Shown: positions 43,507-53,385 of the stretch, piece by piece
How positions within the stretch are numbered: position 1 is the first letter of the stretch
How the letters are laid out: every line of letters begins with the position of its first letter
Assembly: GCA_940337035.1 (NCBI GenBank)
Contig: OW679203.1
Span: forward strand, 75,469,061-75,533,060
Direction: 5' to 3'
Length of the DNA: 64,000 nucleotides
DNA from: Agriotes lineatus
Lineage: Eukaryota > Arthropoda > Insecta > Coleoptera > Elateridae
The notes under the pieces: model-generated
Told to the model about the DNA's origin: nothing
The model's database searches: none
What the model saw: only the letters and a program-made list of their open reading frames with translations
Made by a program: the position numbers and the translations under genes

Positions 43507-46500
43507 TTGCGGTCAGCCGGAGAGGTATTGGGTGATTCATTGCAAATCGCTCAGAAAAGATTCTTATCATTAGAGAAGCGGTTACAAGCGAACCCTGACT
43601 TGTCCAATCGCTATTCGAGTTTCATGAATGAATATTCTGAATTAGGTCATATGTCCGTTTCAAACCCTAATTCAAACGAGATATCCTATTATCTACCCCA
43701 CCACGGAGTCTTAAAAGAGGAAAGCCTGACAACTAAACTCCGAGTTGTATTCAATGGTTCTCAAGCAACCACTTCAGGGCAATCTCTGAACAGTATTCAG
43801 ATGGTTGGCCCAACCGTGCAACAAGACTTATTTTCCATTCTTGTTCGCTTTCGCAAGCATTTATTCGCTATATCAGCTGATATCGAGAAGATGTATCGCC
43901 AGGTTCTGGTGAATCCTAACCATAGGCCCCTTCAGAGAATCTTGTGGCGACCCTCCTCAGCTGAGCCTCTTCGGTCGTACGACCTGAATACGGTTACGTA
44001 TGGCACCGCTTCAGCATCTTTTCTTGCTATTCGATGCTTAACCCAATTGGGCATCGAATATGAGGCTTCAAATCCCGAAGTCTCTCGAATCATAAAGGAG
44101 GACTTCTACGTCGACGACCTTCTGACAGGTGCCGACACTCCTGAGAAAGCGCGTACTCTCTGCTCAAACTTGGATCAGATTCTTGAGTCAGGCTGCTTCA
44201 AACTTAGAAAGTGGATTTCTAACTCTCCAGAAGTTCTCGATGGAATACCAGATTCCGATTTGCATCCGGGTGTTCTTGATTTCAGTGCACATGAGCACAC
44301 AAACACCCTTGGTTTGATTTGGTCCTTTAAAAGCGATCATCTGATGTTCAATATTTCAAATTCTACAAGTAGTAAGGCTACGAAGAGTAGCATCTTGTCT
44401 GAAATATCGCAGATATTCGACCCGTTGGGTCTTCTAAGTCCATGCACCATGGGTGCCAAGGTTCTTTTGCAACAGCTTTGGATGGAAAAGCTGGATTGGG
44501 ATGAACCCGTTCCTAAAGCCATACAAGAAAAATGGTTAACCTATCGCAGTGAGCTTCTCATGCTCAATGACTTAGCCATTCCTCGTCACGTCCTCTGTCG
44601 GAGCGTGGTCGAGATAGAGCTCCATGGTTTCTGCGACGCCTCTAACAATAGTTACGGTGCGTCGATATACCTACGTTCCAAGAATCAGGAAGGGGAAGTA
44701 CAGGTTCACCTTCTCTGTTCCAAGGCCAAGGTAGCCCCTTTAAAGCCCTTGACAATCCCGAAGCTCGAGCTCTGCGGAGCTGTTCTTCTAAGCAAACTTT
44801 CCGTGCAAGTCATAAAGGCACTTGATTTGCCCATATCTAGAATCGGTCTGTGGACAGATTCCACAATAGTGCTAGGATGGTTGAAAACCAGTCCAAATCT
44901 TCTTAAGACCTTTGTGTGCAACAGAGTTGCTGATGTTCAGCAACTCACCTCTGATGCCACTTGGCGGCATGTTCCCACAACGTCTAATCCTGCTGATCTT
45001 CTCACTAGGAGAATCACCCCTTTAGGTTTGAAAGAATTGAGCCTTTGGTGGCATGGTCCCACCTGGCTAAGCGAAGGTGAGGCCTCTTGGCCTACTTCCA
45101 AACATGTTCGTGCTGAGCTTCCAGAATTCAAAAAAGAAGTTCAGAGTCTTCCTGTAACCTCTGTTGAACCATTTCCGTTCAATCAGTATTCAAGCTTTGC
45201 TCGCTTACAACGAGTTATAGCTTATTGCTTTCGTTTTCATAACAATGCGCGAGCCCCTAAGGCGGATCGTCTTTCTGGTCCCCTCTCTACAGATGAACTG
45301 CAAGCATCTATTGTAAGGCTTGCCAGGTTCTCCCAACGCGAGTCATTTCCTGACGAACTTAAACTGTTGTCACAGAGCAAGCCTGTGAAACAATCTTCTG
45401 CTTTGATATCCCTGAATCCCTTTCTGGATTCCGAGGGACTGCTAAGAGTTGGTGGTAGGCTCCACAACTCTCAATTACCCTTTGACAAGAAGTTTCCTCT
45501 AGTGATTTCTGGCAAACATCCATTCGCCAAACTCCTAGTATCGCATGAGCATCTTCGGCTTCTCCATGCCGGACCTCAAATGCTGTTAGCTAATCTCAGA
45601 GACCGATATTGGATCACCTCTGGCAGGAATATCGTCAAGCAAGTGGTTCATCAATGCTTACGGTGTTTTAGATTCTCTCCTAAGTTAACTGAACCCATAA
45701 TGGGAGATCTGCCAGCCTCTCGTATTCAATCATCGCCCCCATTTCATACGACTGGTATCGATTATGGTGGACCTTTCATGATAAAGGATCGCAAAGGACG
45801 TGGTTCTAAACTAGTAAAGTCCTACCTTTGTCTATTCGTTTGTTTCATCACAAAGGCAGTGCACCTTGAATTGGTCGCTGATCTTTCTACTGAAACCTTC
45901 TTAATGGCTTTTCGCCGGTTTGTGGCTCGACGAGGCAAACCGCTCCATGTCTACTCAGACAACGGCACTAACTTTGTAGGCGCTAATTCCGAGTTAATCG
46001 AATTAGGCAAGTTTCTCGCGGAACAAAACCCTTCTATTTCCGAATCAGTCGCGAACGACGGAGTAGCTTGGCATTTTATACCCGCGCACAGTCCCCACTT
46101 TGGCGGATTGTGGGAGGCCGGAATCAAGTCCTCCAAACATCACATACGTCGCGTTATAGGTAACGCTAGTCTAAATTATGATGAATTTAGCACTTTGTTG
46201 GCACATGTGGAAGCGACCTTAAACTCCCGACCCCTGTCCCCTTTGTCCTCTGATCCAAACGACCTTCAGCCTTTGACTCCTGCTCATTTCCTGATTGGTC
46301 GTCCATTGGTGTCACTGCCTGATCCCAACGTAACTGAGATAGTCGAGTCTCGGCTGTCTAAATACCAGAGAATACAACAACTTCACCAGAATGTGTGGAA
46401 GAGATGGAGTAAAGAGTACATCTCGGAACTCCAACAGCGCACCAAATGGCGCACGCATCTTTCGGACCTCCAGCCTGGTTCCATGGTCCTCATCAAGGAT

Positions 46501-46656
46501 GACAATCTACCCCCTCTGAAGTGGAGGTTAGGCCGGGTCACCGAGCTGCACCCTGGCCTTGACGGCGTTACGCGTGTGGCGTCAGTGAACACTGTGTCAG
46601 GGATCGTGAAGCGATCCTTCGCCAAATTGTGCCCGCTACCTAGTGTTGTGAACTAG
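43507..46656 (+). CDS. BEL/Pao Pol: reverse transcriptase, RNase H, integrase (5'-truncated)
   Basis: 1,049 codons open to the stop at 46654-46656. The reverse transcriptase begins almost at the LINE junction and has YVDD at 201-204. RNase H follows (CDASN with Asp 377, LELCGA with Glu 421, WTDSTI with Asp 451). The integrase shows an H2C2 zinc-binding region (about 680-720), TGIDYGG, YSDNGTNF and GLWEAG for its D, D and E residues, and a C-terminal DUF5641 region (LIGRPL ... WRLGRVTELHPG). The aspartic protease and the beginning of pol are missing, so no real start codon is present: the frame simply runs in from the LINE boundary. It would need fusion with gag to be made, so this copy is defective despite the open frame. 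Confidence 0.9.
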   Translation: MRSAGEVLGDSLQIAQKRFLSLEKRLQANPDLSNRYSSFMNEYSELGHMSVSNPNSNEISYYLPHHGVLKEESLTTKLRVVFNGSQATTSGQSLNSIQMVGPTVQQDLFSILVRFRKHLFAISADIEKMYRQVLVNPNHRPLQRILWRPSSAEPLRSYDLNTVTYGTASASFLAIRCLTQLGIEYEASNPEVSRIIKEDFYVDDLLTGADTPEKARTLCSNLDQILESGCFKLRKWISNSPEVLDGIPDSDLHPGVLDFSAHEHTNTLGLIWSFKSDHLMFNISNSTSSKATKSSILSEISQIFDPLGLLSPCTMGAKVLLQQLWMEKLDWDEPVPKAIQEKWLTYRSELLMLNDLAIPRHVLCRSVVEIELHGFCDASNNSYGASIYLRSKNQEGEVQVHLLCSKAKVAPLKPLTIPKLELCGAVLLSKLSVQVIKALDLPISRIGLWTDSTIVLGWLKTSPNLLKTFVCNRVADVQQLTSDATWRHVPTTSNPADLLTRRITPLGLKELSLWWHGPTWLSEGEASWPTSKHVRAELPEFKKEVQSLPVTSVEPFPFNQYSSFARLQRVIAYCFRFHNNARAPKADRLSGPLSTDELQASIVRLARFSQRESFPDELKLLSQSKPVKQSSALISLNPFLDSEGLLRVGGRLHNSQLPFDKKFPLVISGKHPFAKLLVSHEHLRLLHAGPQMLLANLRDRYWITSGRNIVKQVVHQCLRCFRFSPKLTEPIMGDLPASRIQSSPPFHTTGIDYGGPFMIKDRKGRGSKLVKSYLCLFVCFITKAVHLELVADLSTETFLMAFRRFVARRGKPLHVYSDNGTNFVGANSELIELGKFLAEQNPSISESVANDGVAWHFIPAHSPHFGGLWEAGIKSSKHHIRRVIGNASLNYDEFSTLLAHVEATLNSRPLSPLSSDPNDLQPLTPAHFLIGRPLVSLPDPNVTEIVESRLSKYQRIQQLHQNVWKRWSKEYISELQQRTKWRTHLSDLQPGSMVLIKDDNLPPLKWRLGRVTELHPGLDGVTRVASVNTVSGIVKRSFAKLCPLPSVVN

Positions 46657-46851
46657 TGCGTTAGCGTTCAGCGCAGTTTTCGTAAAGCCTTTTGGCTCCC
46701 CATTGTTCGGGTTTTCTTGTACTAGATTAAGATCCATGTACTATTATGCTTTGTATATATGTGTGTTCACGTTACATGTTTTACTCTAGCTTTTACATGT
46801 CAACTCTGTACTGTTTTATTTGAAAGGTTACCCTTTCCAAGGCGGGCGGTA
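46657..46851 (+). other. BEL 3' untranslated region and polypurine-like tract
   Basis: A short non-coding stretch after pol. GGCGGGCGGTA immediately before the 3' LTR is a G-rich candidate for second-strand priming. Confidence 0.5.
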
Positions 46852-47192
46852 TGTTAAGGACTTTATAAACTTTTGCCGCTTCTCTTGCATTCTGAATTCA
46901 TACTGTGCGCAGTGGACTGCCAGGCGGGCGTCCGTTTCTAAAAATTCACTTACAAATCCGTCTGTCGTCGAGACAGCACGCGAAAAGGTCCGCTCTGCGA
47001 AAGTAATTATTGTTCACATGTTTAAATGTTAAACTGTTCGTGTAAATTTATAGCAAATAAATTACCTACTTTTGCTTTCAACGAGTGTATAATTTAGTGA
47101 AGAAAATAAATCCATACAGTCCATTAACGTCCAAGGCGAGCTAGCAATCAGGAATTTTCCAAAATAACGGAAAACTGAGAGGCTCCACAACA
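46852..47192 (+). repeat. BEL 3' LTR
   Basis: 341 bp with TGTTAAGG...CCACAACA ends. It matches the 5' LTR at both ends but diverges strongly in the middle (from about 46912 on). It is joined without any spacer to mitochondrial cytb sequence. Confidence 0.88.
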
Positions 47193-48020
47193 CGTAAAAT
47201 TGCATATGCAAACAAGAAATATCATTCTGGTTGAATGTGGACCGGAGTTACTACAGGGTTAGCAGGAGTAAAATTATCTGGGCCTCCTAGTATATGGGAA
47301 TTATAAAGGGTAATTATAGTTAAAATTATTAATGTTACATTAAATCCAAATAAATCCTTGAATGTAAGATATGGATGAAAAGAAATTTTATCAATATTTC
47401 TATTTGTTCCTAAAGGGTTATTTGACCCTGTTTGATGAAGAAAAATTAGATGAATTATTGATAGTGCTAGTACTACAAATGGTAGTAGAAAGTGTAATGT
47501 AAAGAATCGAGTTAAGGTTGCATTATCTACTGCAAATCCCTCTCATAATCATTGTACAATAGTTGTTGCTAAATATTGGATTGCTGATAATAAATTTGTA
47601 ATTACACTTGCTCCTCAAAATGATATTTATCCCCATGGTAATACATATCCTAGGAAGGCTGTTCCTATTACTGCAAGAAGGATTAGGACTCCAACTGTTC
47701 ATGTTTCTGAATATATAAATGATCCATAATATAGTCCTCGTCCAATATGTATATAAATACAAATAAATAAAAATGATTCACCATTTGCATTAGTGTTCGT
47801 AGTAATCATCCGTAATTAACATCTCGGCGTATATGAACTACTCTGTTAAATGCTAATGAAATGTCTGGGCAGTAATGTATAGCTAGAAATAATCCTGTAC
47901 AATTTGTAGTCCTAAACATATTCCTAGTAAAGAACCTAAATTTAATCATGCTAAAATATTAGATGGAGTTGGTAAATCAACTAGTGCGTTATTTATAATT
48001 TTTTATAATTTTCATTATAA
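47193..48020 (-). pseudogene. cytochrome b, partial (NUMT)
   Basis: The minus strand reads, with the mitochondrial code, the N-terminal [11 protein letters not shown] and LGSLLGMCLGLQ blocks and on to [20 protein letters not shown] and EWYFLFAYAIL. It stops at the BEL LTR, so the C-terminal quarter is missing. One frame break is visible near 47900. Confidence 0.92.
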
Positions 48021-48515
48021 TTTGTGTCGTAAGAGTCGGTAGGTAATATTAGTAATTTTAACTACTACAATTAGGGTAATTAATAGATAGATAATTATTG
48101 AAATTATAATTCAGTTTGAAGGTAAATTTTAATGTATTTTCTTAATGATAATCTAAATATTGTATTTACTTTAAATATTTCTATATCTATATTTGTTGAT
48201 ATAATATAGTGAAGGGGTCAATAAATATTAATATAATAATTATTGTCATTATTATTATTACTAGTAGTAGTGGTAGAATATAAAAATGTTTCGTTTGAGG
48301 CTACTTTTCTTATATAGATGAATAATACTAGTATTCCTCCAATTATAATTATAAATAAAATGTATGAGAATCAAAAGTTATGAGATATTATTTCTGTAAT
48401 TATTGCAATTAAAATTGCTTGAATTAATAATGTAAACCCTATAGATAAAGGATGTTTTAGGAATATAAAAGTTATAGATATAGATAATGTTAAAATATAT
48501 AGTAAATTTATTATA
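48021..48515 (-). pseudogene. ND6 (NUMT)
   Basis: The minus strand reads LTLSMSMTFMFLKHPLSMG and MIGGMLVLFIYMSS, typical ND6 blocks, with stop codons in the second half. The boundary with cytb is approximate. Confidence 0.8.
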
Positions 48516-48578
48516 CAGGGAATAGTTTATGTAAAATATTAATTTTGGAGATTAATGATAAGAGTATTTCTTTTCTCT
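48516..48578 (+). pseudogene. mitochondrial tRNA-Pro (NUMT)
   Basis: A cloverleaf-like sequence with anticodon TGG in AATTTTGGAG, located between ND6 and tRNA-Thr as in insect mitochondria. Confidence 0.7.
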
Positions 48579-48644
48579 AAAGTTTTAAAAAACTAAGCTT
48601 ATTTTTGGTTTACAGGACCAATATTTTTATTAAATTATTAAAAC
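48579..48644 (-). pseudogene. mitochondrial tRNA-Thr (NUMT)
   Basis: On the minus strand, GTTTTAATAATTTAAT... with anticodon TGT in GGTCCTGTAAACC. The position matches the insect mitochondrial order. Confidence 0.7.
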
Positions 48645-48645
48645 A

Positions 48646-49206
48646 ATGTCAATTTTTGATATAGTATTTTCTGTTTTTATGTATTTTGTTGGATTAGGGG
48701 TTTTTTGTTTTAAATGTAAACATTTACTTTTAATACTTCTTAGTCTTGAATTTATTGTTTTATATTTGTATTTTGGTCTTTATATTTGTATAATATTTTA
48801 TAGTTATGAGTATTATTTTAGTATAATTTTTTTAACTATAAGAGTATGTGAAGGTGCTTTGGGATTATCTATTCTTGTTTCTACCGGGTGTCTTAAAATG
48901 AATTACATCTAGTATGCTTTAAATTTCCCATAATTCAATCTAAACCTTTACTTAAAATTGGCAAGACTGTAAGTCTATGTCAAACTTGTCATTAGCAGGT
49001 TAGATTTTGCGTCAGTTTTGACACAAACTGACGCAAAACATAACCTGATAACCTCGAATTTGACATAGATTTACAGTATTGCCAATTTCAAGTAAAATTT
49101 TAGATTGCATTATGGGAAATTCAAAGCATACTATATGTAATTCATTTTAAGACACCCGGTATAATTCGTTCTTATAGGAATGATTGTTTTCAATCTTTTA
49201 ATATTT
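48646..49206 (+). pseudogene. ND4L, split by a MITE (NUMT)
   Basis: [16 protein letters not shown] is the ND4L signature. The frame runs to Val-Ser at 48881, where a 276-bp MITE is inserted, and the C-terminal end (NDCFQSFNIL) continues after it at 49162-49206. Without the MITE the reading frame is continuous in the mitochondrial code. Confidence 0.92.
48884..49159. mobile_element. 276-bp palindromic MITE in the NUMT
   Basis: The two halves are near-perfect inverted repeats from CCGGGTGTCTTAAAATGAAT inward for about 125 bp. TA flanks it on both sides (48882-48883 and 49160-49161), and the ND4L frame is restored if the element plus one TA is removed. The TA target and GGTGTC-type ends suggest the Tc1/mariner group. 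Confidence 0.95.
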
Positions 49207-51175
49207 TATGATAAAATTTGCTTTTTATGTAATTTTCATGATTCATTTATGTTTTTTTAGTAATTATATTTGAGTGAATCAATTTATTTATTTTTTATTA
49301 TTTATTGAATTTTTAGTTACTTTTGATTTTTCTTATATTTTTAATGATGTTGTGTGTTGTGATTTTTTATTCTATTTTATAATTCTTCTTAGTGGTTGGA
49401 TTTGTGCTTTAATAATTATGGCTAGAGAGAAGTTGAATAGTGATAATTATTTTTTTTATTTGTTTTGTTAATATTAATGTTTTCTTTGTTTATGACTTTT
49501 AGCTCAATAAATATCTTTTTTTTTCGAGATTAGTTTAATTCCTACTTTAATTTTAATTTTGGGTTGAGGGTATCAACCTGAGCTTATTCAGGCTGGTATG
49601 TATATATTTTTTTATACTTAATTTGCTTCTTTGCCAATACTGGTTTCTGTTTTTATGTCTATTATAACTTTAAATCTCTTTATTTTTTTTCTTAATTCTT
49701 GTGTTGAGTCAGTATTTTTGTATTTATGTGCATGTTTTGTTTTTTTTTAAGTAAAAATTCCTATGTTTTTTGTTCATTTATGGATTCTTAAAGCTCATGT
49801 TGAGGCCCCTGTTTCAGGTTCTATGATTTTAGCCGGTATTATGTTGAAGTTAGGCGGTTATGGGTTTCTTCGATTTATGCCTGTTTTTTTATTGGTTGGT
49901 ACGAAAATTAATTTTTTATTTGTTGTTGTTAGTTTGTTTGTGGGTTTTATTATTTCTTTGATTTGTTTACTGCAGACAGATATTAAATCTTTAATTGCTT
50001 ATTCTTCTGTATCTCAAAGAGGATTAGTTCTTGGGGGTATTATTAAATATTTGAGGGTGTTATGGTGCTTTTATTATAATAATTGCCCATGGTCTTTGTA
50101 GATCTCGTCTTTTTTGTTTAGCTAATATTACTTATGAACGATTAGTAAGTCGGAGATTATTTTTGAATAAGAGTTTAATTAATCTTATACCTAGAATATC
50201 TTTATGATGATTTTTGCTTTCTTCTTCTAATATAGCTGAGCTTCCTTTTTTACTTCCTTTTACAATAAAGGAAGTATTGGATTCACCCCAAACATTCGAA
50301 ATTGAGTTTTCAACCGATCTTCAAGTTTCAGAGTCTCCTGAATCCAAAAAACATATTTTTTTATTGGTCTGTATGTGTGTGTGTGTGTCTGTGTGCCGGT
50401 GAACAGAATATCTCAAAAATGAAAAGAGGTGTGGGGTTGAAACTTTATATATAAGTTTTGTGTACTATGTAGATGCGACAGCAAGTTTTTGAAGAAAATC
50501 GCATAACCGAAAGTAGGTGTTTACTCTTGTGATTCTTCAGTTTTTTCCATTTTTTCAAAAACTGCTCTAACGATTTTTTTAAAACTTCTCATTTTTATTA
50601 CACTTTTAATGTGTATTGATGTGAGATAGGTGATTTTCCAGTTGAATACTTCTAAAATGGGTTTCTTTTGTTTTTTTTTTCTATTTTTTTTATTAACAGT
50701 TTAAATAGAACACCAGGTATATTATTACATTTTTGAATTCAGCTTAAAATTCTAGAGAAAATTTGTCTCTTCACCTAACGCTCTATTTTGCACCGTTTTT
50801 GTAGAATTTGTAATTTTTTAAAATTTTTGACAAATGCTTAAAAATTTAAAATCAAATTTTTGGCCAATTATAAGATCACTGTAAAAGGAAGTTGTGTGCG
50901 TGTATCACACCAGATTTTTAAATTTATTAGGGGAGGTTATATTAATTAATAGTTTGGTTTCTTGGGGCTTAATAACTATTATTATACTTATATTGGTTTC
51001 GCTTTTTAGTGCTTGTTATACCTTATATTTGTATTCTTATAGTCAGCATGGTAAGTTGTATTTAGGATCTTATGCTTTTTTTTTAGGATTTGTACGGGAA
51101 TATTTATTATTATTTCTTCATTGAATACCATTAAATTTATTATTTATTAAGGGTAATTTTTTAATTTTTTATTCA
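49207..51175 (+). pseudogene. ND4, split and frameshifted (NUMT)
   Basis: ND4 blocks in order: SLIPTLILILGWGYQPE (49546), [16 protein letters not shown] and [15 protein letters not shown] (49780-49880), [17 protein letters not shown] (49970), AHGLCSS (50085), then after an insertion LLGEVILINSLVSWG (50920) and SLFSACYTLYLYSYSQHGK (51000). There are several indels and an insertion of about 670 bp at 50250-50919. Confidence 0.92.
50250..50919. mobile_element. About 670-bp insertion in ND4
   Basis: Non-mitochondrial sequence between AELPF and NLLGEV of ND4. ACTTCCTTTTACA at 50252-50264 is inverted at 50880-50892 (TGTAAAAGGAAGT). A TTTTTA next to each boundary may be a target duplication. It contains a (TG)n run at 50370 and no coding sequence. 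The class is unclear. Confidence 0.65.
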
Positions 51176-51235
51176 GGTAATTTAATTTAAAATTTCGATT
51201 TGTGGATTCGAATATGCAATTTAATTGTTCTGGGT
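51176..51235 (+). pseudogene. mitochondrial tRNA-His (NUMT)
   Basis: An AT-rich tRNA-like stretch with anticodon GTG in GATTTGTGGATTC, lying between ND4 and ND5 as expected. Stems are degraded. Confidence 0.55.
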
Positions 51236-53320
51236 AGTTTTACCAATTTGTTTTGTTGTTTTTTAGTGTTATGTTATTTTTTTAGAATTTATTTTATAAT
51301 TGTTGATTATAGGTTAATATTGGAGTTTGCAATTTTAAGATTAAATTCTAATTTAATTTTTACATCAGTTCTTTTTGACTGAATATCTCTATCATTTATG
51401 AGTTTTGTTCTTAAATTTCTTCAATAGTTATTTTTATAGCCATGAGTATATAGAGGAGGATTTAAATATTAATCGGTTTATTTTACTTGTTTCTATATTT
51501 GTTGCTTCTATAATGTTTTTAATTATTAGTCCAAATTTAATTAGAATTTTATTAGGTTGAGATGTTTTAGGGCTAGTTTCTTATTGCTTGGTAATTTATT
51601 ACCAGAATGTTAAGTCTGATAATGCTGGTATATTAACTGCTCTTTCTAATAGTATTGAAAATGTGGCATTGTTAATTTCTATTGCTTGAATATTAAATTA
51701 TGCTAGTTGAAATTATATTTATTGTTTAGATTACATGAAAAATGATTTTAGTATCATTATTATTGGTTTATTAGTGGTTTTGGCTGCTTTAACTAAGAGA
51801 GGTAAAATTTCTTTTACTTCTTGATTACCTGCTGCAATAGCAGCTGCTACACTTGTTTCTTCATTAGTTCATCCTTCTAATTTAGTAACTGCTGGGGTTT
51901 ATTTATTAATTCGGTTTAATTTTGCTTTAGGGGATAATGCTATGTTATTTTTACTTTTTATTGCAAGAATGACTATATTTGTGGCTGGCTTAGGGGCCAA
52001 ATATGAATTTGATTTAAAGAAAAGTATTGCTTTATTTACTTTAAGACAACCTGGTTTAATAATGAGAATTTTGGCTTTAGGTGGTTATAGTTTAGATTTT
52101 TTTCATTTAGTAACTCATGCTTTGTTTAAGGCTTTATTATTTATGTGTGCTAGTTGCTTAATTCATAATTTAGGTAATTGTCAAGATATTCGTTGTATAG
52201 GAGGTTTTATTAATCAAATACCATTAACTTTTTGTTTTTTGAGTATTTCTAATTTTTCTTTATGTGGATTACCTTTTTTATCGGGATTTTATTCAAAAGA
52301 TCTTATTTTAGAAGTTTTATCAACAGTAATATCCCAAGTGCATTAAAATAGCCGATTAAATTTTGACGTTTTCTGTCAGAATGTTTTGCTAAGAAATTTG
52401 TCAAGTAAATTTGCCGCTCAACAAGAATCCCGAGTGCGCAGCACGAGGGATTTTGAAGCGGAAAATTTACGAGCTATATTTCTTCAGAGCAAAACATTCT
52501 GACAGAAAATCGTCAAAATTTATTCAGGCTAGTTTACATGCACCCGGGATGTTCGGAGTGATTATTTCCTGAATAAATAGATAAAATTCAGTTGGTGAAG
52601 CCCTTTTAATAATCATGTTAAAATTATGCACAAGCGATTAAATTTTGACATAAATTTAACCGCGGTAAAATTTTGACGTTTGAATTTTAGTCATTATTAA
52701 ACTGACAGGAACCATGGTGATTACGCATTATTATGGGTATGAAGGAAATAATCAATAAGATATTTAAATTTATTTATTTATTTTATTTTTTATTTTTCTA
52801 TAGGTTTAACTGTTTGTTATTCTGCTCGTTTAAGTTATTATCCTTTATTTGGTGATTATAATTATTATAGTTTACATCATCTTAGGGATAATGGATTAAT
52901 TATATTGAAGGGTATATCTGGATTAATTTTTTTAGTTGTAATTGATGATAGAATACTAATTTGGGTTATGTTTCCTACTCCTTACTTTATTTGTTTACTT
53001 TATAATAGTTCAGGTTGAATTTTCAAATTGTATATTAAATTATAATCTCAAGGCAATAAAGTTTATAACTTCTAGATTGTTTTTTTCTTCTATATGAAAT
53101 CTTCCTTATTTGTCTACTTTTAGAGTTAATTATTAACCAGTTTTATTAAGTGGTGTATATTATAAAAGTTTTGATCATGGTTGATCAGGGTTTTTTGGGA
53201 GGCAAAATATTTATTTAAATATGAGTTCTGGTTTCTCGTTTTTTCATGTTTTGTTTAATTTAAAAATTTATATTTTTTTACTTGTTGTTTGAATTGTTTA
53301 TTTATTTTTTTTTATACTTT
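51236..53320 (+). pseudogene. ND5, split and frameshifted (NUMT)
   Basis: Long blocks of ND5 read with the mitochondrial code: EEDLNINRFILLVSMFVASM (about 51450), LLGWDVLGLVSYCLVIYYQN (51552-51612), SAGKISFTSWLPAAMAAAT-like (51800), THALFKALLFMCAS (52112) and GLPFLSGFYSKDLILE (52266). After an insertion at 52331-52748 the C-terminal third follows, with frameshifts. Confidence 0.93.
52331..52748. mobile_element. Insertion in ND5 with hairpin MITE
   Basis: 52331-52550 forms a foldback: ATCCCAAGTGCAT at the left is mirrored by ATGCACCCGGGAT at the right, and TTTTCTGTCAGAATGTTTTGCT is inverted exactly inside. The following 200 bp (52551-52748) are also non-mitochondrial and repeat the GATTAAATTTTGAC motif. 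ND5 coding resumes at about 52749. Confidence 0.8.
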
Positions 53321-53385
53321 AATAGCTTATTTAGACAGCATGATATTGAAGATATTAAGGAGATTTTAAATCTTAAAATATTTAA
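53321..53385 (+). pseudogene. mitochondrial tRNA-Phe (NUMT)
   Basis: TAGCTTATTTAGACAGCATG followed by anticodon GAA in ATTGAAGAT. It follows ND5 as in the ancestral insect order. Confidence 0.75.

Larger units (their letters stand above)
34349..47192 (+). mobile_element. BEL/Pao LTR retrotransposon, composite and nested
   Basis: It has a 5' LTR at 34349-34684 and a 3' LTR at 46852-47192, both starting TGTTAAGG and ending CCACAACA, with a gag start (DUF1759) at 37545 and a BEL-type pol at 43507-46656. A TIR element (34694-36745) sits 9 bp after the 5' LTR, and a LINE (about 38286-43497) replaces the end of gag, the protease and the beginning of pol. The two LTRs differ clearly over their first halves, and the outer flanks (AAGGT and CGTAA) do not match. 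The 3' LTR abuts mitochondrial sequence directly. I infer a composite or rearranged element. No env frame is seen. Confidence 0.88.

Noticed and set aside
43507..46656. Active autonomous BEL element because pol is open
   Set aside because: The protease, zinc knuckles and pol start are missing and the LTRs do not match, so it cannot be autonomous.
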